A stretch of DNA of 64,000 nt. Source: Sulfurimonas denitrificans DSM 1251. GTDB taxonomy: Bacteria > Campylobacterota > Campylobacteria > Campylobacterales > Sulfurimonadaceae. The notes under the pieces were generated by a model. It was not told where the DNA came from. It worked only from the letters and a program-made list of their open reading frames with translations, and made no database searches. The translations under genes and the position numbers were made by a program. Location of the stretch: positions 2,137,562-2,201,561 of the forward strand of contig NC_007575.1 in NCBI RefSeq assembly GCF_000012965.1, in the 5' to 3' direction. Position 1 is the stretch's first letter, and the number at the start of each line of letters is the position of its first letter. This document shows positions 58,045 through 64,000 of this stretch, piece by piece.

Positions 58045-59325
58045 ATGAGCAGAGATACAGTAACACTAACAAACAATCGTAATGGCAAAAGTTATGAGTT
58101 TCCCATACTTGATGCAACCGTAGGACCTTCCGTTATAGATATATCAACTCTATATAAAGAGACCAACATGTTTACTTATGATGAGGGTTATACATCAACT
58201 GCATCATGCAAATCTGATATAACTTATATTGATGGGGAAGCTGGAAAACTTATGTATAGAGGCTATGATATAGCATACCTAGCAAAAAAGAAGAGCTTTT
58301 TAGATAGTGCTTATCTGCTAATAAATGGTGAGTTACCATCAAAAGAGGAGCTAGAGAATTTCGCTTTTGAGATGAAAAAACGCTCTTTTGTACATGAGGG
58401 AATAAAAAAACTCTTTGACTCTTTTCCAGATTCAGCACATCCAATGGCGATACTCTCAGCTGGAGTCTCAGCACTCTCTACTTTTTATTTTGACCATTTA
58501 AATATAAAAAATAAAGAAGAGTATTGCGAAATGGCAAATAGAATTGTTGCAAAAATCCCAACATTAGCCGCTTTTTCATACAGATACTCAAACGGTTTGC
58601 CTATAATATATCCAGACATGAATAAAGGCTTCACAGAAAATTTTCTCTATATGTTAAGAGCTTATCCGCATAGTTATGTTGAACTAAAACCTATTGAGAT
58701 AAAAGCACTTGATACTATTTTCACTCTCCATGCCGACCATGAGCAAAACGCTTCAACAACTGCCGTTAGAAATTTAGCTTCCACTAACGCCCATCCTTAT
58801 GCAGCGATAAGCGCAGGAATTGGTGCTTTGTGGGGACGAAGTCATGGCGGAGCTAACGAGAGTGTTATACGTCAGTTAGAGATGATAGCAACAGTTGATA
58901 GAGTAGATGAATTTATAGCTCGTGCAAAAGATAAAGAAGATTCATTTAAACTGATGGGATTTGGACACCGTGTTTACAAAAACTTTGATCCACGTGCAAC
59001 TATTCTTAAAGATCTCCGCAACAGACTCGTAGAAGAGCTAGGCATTAGCAGTGAGCTTATAGAAGTTGCAAACAAGATAGAAAAAATTGCACTTAATGAT
59101 GAGTATTTTGTTAGTAGAAATCTCTATCCAAATATCGACTTTTATTCAGGATTAATTCTTCAAGCACTAAAAATTCCAACAGAGATGTTTGCAGTTATCT
59201 TTGTTATAGGAAGAACTCCTGGGTGGATTGCACAGTGGAGTGAACTAAACCAACAAAAAACAGTAAAAATAGCAAGACCTAGACAGTTATACAGAGGTCC
59301 CATAGAGAGAACTCCAGAGTATTAA
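58045..59325 (+). CDS. gltA: Citrate synthase
   Basis: 426 aa from ATG 58045 (AAAGGGTAAAT upstream; the reading from 57994 overlaps trxC). Active-site blocks: HADHEQNASTT with catalytic His, FGHRVYKNFDPRA with His, and FYSGLILQAL with Asp. Type I bacterial size. In a reductive-TCA autotroph it would supply the oxidative direction or biosynthesis; ATP-citrate lyase genes are not in the window. Confidence 0.95.
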   Translation: MSRDTVTLTNNRNGKSYEFPILDATVGPSVIDISTLYKETNMFTYDEGYTSTASCKSDITYIDGEAGKLMYRGYDIAYLAKKKSFLDSAYLLINGELPSKEELENFAFEMKKRSFVHEGIKKLFDSFPDSAHPMAILSAGVSALSTFYFDHLNIKNKEEYCEMANRIVAKIPTLAAFSYRYSNGLPIIYPDMNKGFTENFLYMLRAYPHSYVELKPIEIKALDTIFTLHADHEQNASTTAVRNLASTNAHPYAAISAGIGALWGRSHGGANESVIRQLEMIATVDRVDEFIARAKDKEDSFKLMGFGHRVYKNFDPRATILKDLRNRLVEELGISSELIEVANKIEKIALNDEYFVSRNLYPNIDFYSGLILQALKIPTEMFAVIFVIGRTPGWIAQWSELNQQKTVKIARPRQLYRGPIERTPEY

Positions 59326-59334
59326 AAACTCTGG
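59314..59334. terminator. Hairpin between gltA and the converging GGDEF/EAL gene
   Basis: CCAGAGT and ACTCTGG around ATTAAAA, overlapping the gltA stop. The T-tract is short, so efficiency is uncertain. Confidence 0.5.
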
Positions 59335-59344
59335 AAACTTTAGT

Positions 59345-61894
59345 TTAAGATTTAAGTCCGTAATACTCCGCTAACTCAGGTTTTCCATACTCATACCCTT
59401 GAACAAAGTCAATACCGAGTTCTTTAACATGTAGAGCTATCTCTTTAGAACTAACAAACTCCGCAATTGTTTTTATACCTGCTTTTTTTGCAAAATTTAT
59501 CAAAGATATAGCCATTAATTCTACATTTTTATCTTTTGCTAAATTCTCTATAATTGTTCCATCTAGTTTTATATAGTCTGTATTTAATCTAACGATATTT
59601 GTAAAGTTTGAGTATCCACTTCCAAAATCATCTATTGCTATTTTACAGCCATAACTCTTCACAAACAGGATAAACTCCTCCACAAGGTTATAATTTTTTA
59701 TATCCTCTGATTCAACTATCTCAAAAGTTATCCTTTGACCACCAAAGAGGTCCAATCTATTTTTAATATAAGCAATAAGAGATGGTGAAGCTATATTTTC
59801 ATAGGTTAAATTTATGGATAGGTTCACACTATTTTTAGAGTAGATATCAAATACTTTATGCAACATCTGTCTTGTAAAGTACTCCCAAGTTTTATCCTCT
59901 TTTACAGCATCTAAAAACATATATGGAGTTACTATATTGCCACTTTCATCAATCAACCTAGCCAATGCTTCATATTTAAAAATTTTACCACTATTTACAT
60001 CAACAATTGGTTGGAAATATGGAATTATTTTATCATTATCAAGAGCTTCTTTATATATTTTTAATTTATCAAGCATCTGTTTTCTAATCTCTTTTTGCTC
60101 AATTTCACCACAATATACATAAAACCCTTTAGTAGTACTTGAGGCTTTTATAAGAGCCATATTCGCCATATTTAAGAGTTTTTTCTTTCCATAAGCTATT
60201 CCAATTGTATAGTTTATAACTATCTTATACTCAACATCTTTATATACCATTTCACAAACTCTATTTTGCAAAATAGCATACTCCATAATAGAGAGATATT
60301 TTTCAAATTGACTCTGCCTTGTTACTAAAATAGCAAATTCATTTGTACTGAGTCTAAATAAAAATGTCTCTTTGTCTAAGATGGTTCTTCTTAAGTCTTT
60401 GGATTTTTCAATGATTATATTATCTAGGAGTTTATTATCATACTGCTCTTTTAGATGGGTAAAATCATTTAGGGAGATTATCATCAGCATAGCTCTATCT
60501 TCGAGTTCATGTACAGCTTCAAAGAGTGCCGCTTTATCAGGAAGTTTTGTAAGTTTATCAATACTACAAGATAGATTTTTATCTATCTTATTTTTATAAA
60601 AAACAACTCTATTTCTTCCATCTTTTTTGGCTTCATATAGATTTTTATCAGCTATATTATATACATCATCCGAACTCAAAAGTTCTATTGAGGGAGAGAA
60701 ATTCATAACACCAAAAGATGCTGTTACATAATCAGAAACTTTGCTTTTTTCATGATTTATTTTTAAATTTTCTATACTTAATCTAATATTTTCAACATAA
60801 TTCATAACATCATCATCGTCCATATTTGAAGTAATTATTGCAAACTCTTCGCCACCAATCCTAAAAGCAAAATCATTGCCCCTCCCAGAAGAGATACTCA
60901 AACATTCTGCAATTTTTCTTAAAACATTATCGCCTGCTTGATGACCATAAAAATCGTTATACTGTTTAAAATAATCTACATCTACAATAATTAAGCAGAA
61001 ATTTAACATATTTCTTTTTGCACGACCTAACTCTTTTACCAATATTTCTGAAAAGTAGCGTCTATTAAAAAGAGATGTCAACATATCCGTTACCGATAAC
61101 ATCTCAACTCTTTTTTTATCTGTTATATCCTCTTTAATAGCGCAATAACCTATTTTTATCCCATTTTCATCATAAAGAGGCTCTATAACTACTTTAATCC
61201 AAAAAAGAGTCCCATCTTTTTTGATATTTTGAAATTCACCTCTCCATATTATATTTTTAGAGATAGTACTCCAAAGATCTTCTACATAGCTCTTTTTTAA
61301 ATCAACATGTTTTAAAACACTATGATTTTTTCCTATAAGTTCTTCTTTGCAATAACCTGTAAAATCAAGGTATGCCTTTGTTACATCTGTAATATTTCCA
61401 TCTAAATCAGAGTATGAAAGAAATATATTCTTATTGATAATTTCATATTGTCTAGTTAGTTCATAAAACTGCTTGTTTAATTTATCATAAATAAGAGATT
61501 CTTTTAATTCTTTATCAATTTTTATAGATAGAGATTTTATAGACTTTAAAATAGTTTGAAGATTCTCTTTTTTATTTAAGATATAACTATGCGCATGTAT
61601 CTCTATAGCTTTTTGCAAAGAGGTTATACTCTCCTCTTTGGCAAGTATTATAATACCTTTGGCAATACTCTCTTTATGAATTAAATCAAGAGTAGAAATT
61701 GTAGGCTTATCTTCTTTTGCTATCTCAAAAAGTATAACATCTACTCTATTTTCTTTAGAAATTTTAAGTAAATCATCCAAATCATTGGCTTTATATACTA
61801 CTTCAAAGAGCTTACTCAAATAAGGCATTAAAGAGTTACAAATATCTCCATCATCATACTTGTATAAAAGAGTTAATTTATTCAAAATATTCAT
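59345..61894 (-). CDS. Multi-domain PAS-GGDEF-GGDEF(degenerate)-EAL protein
   Basis: 849 aa, soluble. Residues 1-120 look like a degenerate response-regulator receiver. PAS is about 155-275 (SYSDLDGNITDVTKAYLDFT). The first GGDEF domain is intact (FRIGGEEF with upstream I-site R-G-N-D). A second GGDEF-like domain (about 440-590) has S-T-N-E-F where GGDEF should be. The EAL domain is complete (KYEALARL, IAIDDFGSGYS). It could make and break c-di-GMP, the degenerate domain perhaps binding GTP. Encoded alone. Confidence 0.88.
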   Translation of the reverse strand: MNILNKLTLLYKYDDGDICNSLMPYLSKLFEVVYKANDLDDLLKISKENRVDVILFEIAKEDKPTISTLDLIHKESIAKGIIILAKEESITSLQKAIEIHAHSYILNKKENLQTILKSIKSLSIKIDKELKESLIYDKLNKQFYELTRQYEIINKNIFLSYSDLDGNITDVTKAYLDFTGYCKEELIGKNHSVLKHVDLKKSYVEDLWSTISKNIIWRGEFQNIKKDGTLFWIKVVIEPLYDENGIKIGYCAIKEDITDKKRVEMLSVTDMLTSLFNRRYFSEILVKELGRAKRNMLNFCLIIVDVDYFKQYNDFYGHQAGDNVLRKIAECLSISSGRGNDFAFRIGGEEFAIITSNMDDDDVMNYVENIRLSIENLKINHEKSKVSDYVTASFGVMNFSPSIELLSSDDVYNIADKNLYEAKKDGRNRVVFYKNKIDKNLSCSIDKLTKLPDKAALFEAVHELEDRAMLMIISLNDFTHLKEQYDNKLLDNIIIEKSKDLRRTILDKETFLFRLSTNEFAILVTRQSQFEKYLSIMEYAILQNRVCEMVYKDVEYKIVINYTIGIAYGKKKLLNMANMALIKASSTTKGFYVYCGEIEQKEIRKQMLDKLKIYKEALDNDKIIPYFQPIVDVNSGKIFKYEALARLIDESGNIVTPYMFLDAVKEDKTWEYFTRQMLHKVFDIYSKNSVNLSINLTYENIASPSLIAYIKNRLDLFGGQRITFEIVESEDIKNYNLVEEFILFVKSYGCKIAIDDFGSGYSNFTNIVRLNTDYIKLDGTIIENLAKDKNVELMAISLINFAKKAGIKTIAEFVSSKEIALHVKELGIDFVQGYEYGKPELAEYYGLKS

Positions 61895-62015
61895 CTATCT
61901 ATCTTTATTCTTGTTTTTTATTATTAACTATATCAGTTTTTTTATAAAATAGATTTAATATTTTAATATTTGTATTTTTATGTGGATAAATGTGCGATTT
62001 TTAGGCAGATTAAAT

Positions 62016-62048
62016 TTTAACAACAGAGTATAAAACTCTGTTGTTAAA
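62016..62048 (-). terminator. 14-bp hairpin terminator of ppnP
   Basis: TTTAACAACAGAGT and ACTCTGTTGTTAAA are perfect complements around five bases, abutting the ppnP stop codon. On the minus strand AATTTAATC follows. Confidence 0.75.
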
Positions 62049-62360
62049 CTACTTTATATATGAACAGCAGTAGTCAGTAACAGTTCTAATTTTTAAATCA
62101 AAAGATGAGTTTGCAGGAACATTAAAACTCTCTGGTGTGTTTAGAGTTTTCCAATCTTCATTTGGAAGCCTGATATCAAGCTCCCCGCTCATCATCTCCA
62201 TAATTTCTGCCTCAGCAGTATTAAAAGTATATTCACCAGGCATCATGATTCCAAGAGTTTTTCTTGTGCCATCTGCGAATTCAACTGTTCTGCTTGTAAC
62301 CTTTCCGCCATCGTAAATATTTGCTTTTTTTACTACCGTTACATTTTCAAATTTTGTCAT
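62049..62360 (-). CDS. ppnP: Pyrimidine/purine nucleoside phosphorylase PpnP
   Basis: 103 aa small cupin of the DUF1255/PpnP family: KANIYDGGKVTSRTVEFADG, LGIMMPGEYTFNT, EIMSGEL-like MEMMSGELDIRL and SFDLKI. E. coli PpnP splits many nucleosides with phosphate. ATG 62360 follows AAGGAGATAAA; the reading from 62396 overlaps the upstream gene. It lies 27 bases downstream of the hemerythrin-PAS gene on the same strand. Confidence 0.88.
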   Translation of the reverse strand: MTKFENVTVVKKANIYDGGKVTSRTVEFADGTRKTLGIMMPGEYTFNTAEAEIMEMMSGELDIRLPNEDWKTLNTPESFNVPANSSFDLKIRTVTDYCCSYIK

Positions 62361-62386
62361 TTTATCTCCTTTTTTTCTATTATACC

Positions 62387-63352
62387 CTATTCCCAATCTA
62401 AGAGTCTCTGCTGTCCCTCTAAGCCTCTGATATGGGTTACGTCTTGAGATACCTCAATAACACCTTTATAAGTGCCTTCATCGTCTCTTATTGCAAAATA
62501 ACGAATGTGAATAAACTTACCTTTAAAAGTTATCCAAAATTCAGCCTCATCTCTGCGACCTGCTTTAAATTCACGTAAAATCATTAAAACCTGATCAACA
62601 CTCTTTGGAGGGTGGCAAAATTTCACTTCACGACCGATAATCCCTGCACTTCTTGGAAATACTCTATCATCGCCACGGTTATAAAAGATAACAATATCGT
62701 TTTCATCAACGTACGTTATATCAACAGGCATGAATTTCAAAAGCCAGTTAATTTGCTCAGGTAACATGTAGCCCTCATCTAACTTGATTCTATTTTCAAG
62801 TGAAAATGGCAGTTTACGTTTTTGCTTATCTTGAGATGGGTGAATATATTCGCCCTCTACATGTGGAGGATAAGCTGCTGGAGCTTCATCAAACATCCAA
62901 CCTATCTCTTCATCTCCCGCTCTCATCTCTTTCCAGTCATCTTCATCTAACATGTTCATTGCATTTGGAAGAAGTCTTCCCTCTTCAACTTGCATAATGT
63001 GCTCTAAATTTGAAAAAACTCTCTGAAGCTGCTGCATCAAAGCGGGCATATTTTTCTCTTGAACTAACGCTTTTGCAGTTTTAATCTCTGCTCTTATATC
63101 ATCATGAAAAGCCCACATATTTTGGCTTGGACTTGTCCAACCATATTTTTCCAAATATGGAAAAAGTTGATTCTCTTTTCTTGCAAAGTGTTTCTCAACT
63201 AAGCAAAGTTTATTGAATTTTGCTTCAAACTCTTCAAAATTTTCTACTATATTTATACTATTAATACTTCCAATGAGACCTCTCATCAGCATATTTTCTT
63301 CCAGATAAACTTTTAATGGATGCCCATCTGGCAAATTTAGATACGAATTCAT
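62387..63352 (-). CDS. Hemerythrin-like HHE plus PAS protein (DUF438-type)
   Basis: 321 aa. Residues about 10-140 are a helical HHE-type domain with spaced His/Glu (VEKHFARKENQLFPYLEKYG, AFHDDIR, SNLEHIMQVEEGRLLP), suited to a di-iron centre. Residues about 200-315 are a PAS domain (DITYVDENDIVIFYNRGDDR, then GREVKFCHPPKS). This HHE-linker-PAS order is seen in DUF438 proteins thought to sense O2, NO or redox. There is no output domain, so a partner is needed. A minus-strand TATAAT is at 63385-63390. Confidence 0.8.
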   Translation of the reverse strand: MNSYLNLPDGHPLKVYLEENMLMRGLIGSINSINIVENFEEFEAKFNKLCLVEKHFARKENQLFPYLEKYGWTSPSQNMWAFHDDIRAEIKTAKALVQEKNMPALMQQLQRVFSNLEHIMQVEEGRLLPNAMNMLDEDDWKEMRAGDEEIGWMFDEAPAAYPPHVEGEYIHPSQDKQKRKLPFSLENRIKLDEGYMLPEQINWLLKFMPVDITYVDENDIVIFYNRGDDRVFPRSAGIIGREVKFCHPPKSVDQVLMILREFKAGRRDEAEFWITFKGKFIHIRYFAIRDDEGTYKGVIEVSQDVTHIRGLEGQQRLLDWE

Positions 63353-63433
63353 AATATTTGTTCCTTGAATATTTAAGTAACAAAATTATACTCTTTAAAA
63401 AAAATCTCTCTTTGATTTATAACAAGAGAAAAG

Positions 63434-63913
63434 TTATTGCTGTTTCAGTCTAACTCTTTGAGAATGAGTAATAGCAACTGCAATAGCATCCGTAATATCA
63501 AGCGGTTTTATCTCTTTTTTTATATTTAAAAGCCTCTTTGCCATAAATGCAACTTGCTCTTTTGTAGCTTTACCGTTTCCTGTTAATGCTTTTTTTACCT
63601 GAAGAGCCGTATATTCACTAAACTGTCCAAACTGCTGGATTAACATTAGCATAATAGCACCACGAAATTGTGCAAGTTTTATAGTTGTTTTTGGATTATG
63701 TGCATAAAAAATATCTTCTATTGCAACTTCATCTATTTTATGATTTTTAAATATTCCCTCAAAAGCTTCAACCATTTGGGGAATCTGAAATTGCAACTCT
63801 TCGGCTTTTATCTTTATAAGTCCTGCCTCAATTAACGCTATTTTGCCTTTTTCTAAAGAGATAAGAGCATAACCCATTTTTCTTGTTCCTGGATCTATTC
63901 CTAAGATTGTCAT
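63434..63913 (-). CDS. ruvC: Holliday junction resolvase RuvC
   Basis: 159 aa from ATG 63913 (the 63949 reading adds 12 non-family residues). Catalytic acids: Asp in [11 protein letters not shown], Glu in VAIEDIFYA and two Asp in [10 protein letters not shown]. It cuts Holliday junctions with RuvAB. In Sulfurimonas-type genomes ruvC is, as I recall, next to dnaA and oriC, which agrees with the sites seen at the window edge. Confidence 0.94.
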
Positions 63914-63941
63914 ACTTCTTCTTTCACATGTAATCAGTTTA

Positions 63942-63992
63942 CTATTCACATAATTTTAACTTTGTTTATGGGAATTATAGCTACTATTCACA
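63942..63992 (+). promoter_or_regulatory. DnaA-box-like pair at the window edge, probable oriC flank
   Basis: CTATTCACA occurs at 63942-63950 and again at 63984-63992, same orientation, 42 bases apart (four turns), each followed by TAAT in AT-rich DNA upstream of ruvC. Confidence 0.55.
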
Positions 63993-64000
63993 TAATACAA

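Overview
The window looks like a chromosome segment of a sulfur-oxidising Campylobacterota (epsilonproteobacterium), most likely Sulfurimonas and probably S. denitrificans or a close relative. The genus-level call rests on a soxCDYZ cluster, a Tat-exported sulfide:quinone-oxidoreductase-type flavoprotein, a HiPIP, low G+C, an rnj-ksgA pair and fliI. The species guess rests on recalled gene order and was not checked. Genes are tightly packed, often with 4-bp ATGA overlaps. Apart from one rRNA operon I see no insertion sequence, prophage, integrase, CRISPR array or tRNA cluster.

Layout. 1-2.6 kb: a cut-off lipoprotein gene, a DUF302 protein and a FadL-type porin. 2.6-3.5 kb: AT-rich gap with seven copies of an 8-bp repeat. 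3.5-9.0 kb: a minus-strand rRNA operon (16S, tRNA-Ile, 23S, 5S) with a textbook promoter and visible processing stems. 9.2-10.3 kb: Bax-inhibitor-like protein and a stand-alone ThiD2-like protein. 10.4-14.8 kb: soxC-soxD-soxY-soxZ plus a metallo-beta-lactamase (MBL) lipoprotein. 15.1-18.7 kb: MOSC protein and a zinc uptake operon (znuA, znuC, znuB) ending in a BioC-like methyltransferase. 18.8-27 kb: secG, frr, pyrE, then an overlapping peptidoglycan-recycling operon (signal-peptide-bearing nagZ, sodium:solute symporter, anmK, amgK, murU), a 48-aa Cys-rich ORF and an MltB-type lytic transglycosylase. 27-32 kb: HiPIP, a hexose operon (mutarotase, MFS sugar permease, HAD phosphatase) and a Kef-type antiporter. 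32-40 kb: pyrG, recJ, SQR, a second exported MBL protein and a WD40-like protein that may be leaderless. 40-45 kb: fliI, folE, a winged-helix/LOV-like regulator and a PAS-GGDEF-EAL protein. 45-56 kb: rnj, ksgA, hisF, a nucleoside-phosphorylase-like protein, rlmN, an RluD-family synthase, purB, nrdA. 56-64 kb: degQ/htrA, trxC, gltA, a large GGDEF/EAL protein, ppnP, a hemerythrin-PAS protein and ruvC.

The right edge probably runs into the replication origin. ruvC is followed by two CTATTCACA (DnaA-box-like) sites at the very end. Two identical 16-bp near-consensus parS sites lie at 47.9 and 51.1 kb, and a second cluster of TTCACA-core sites lies at 50.67-50.89 kb.

Pathway logic. SoxCD/SoxYZ and SQR feed sulfur-derived electrons to respiration (soxXAB must be elsewhere). 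MltB and NagZ would release anhydro-MurNAc in the periplasm; the symporter, AnmK, AmgK and MurU would return it to UDP-MurNAc, except that the MurNAc-6-phosphate phosphatase step is not visible here. No entry rests on a database search; all positions and motifs were read by eye.
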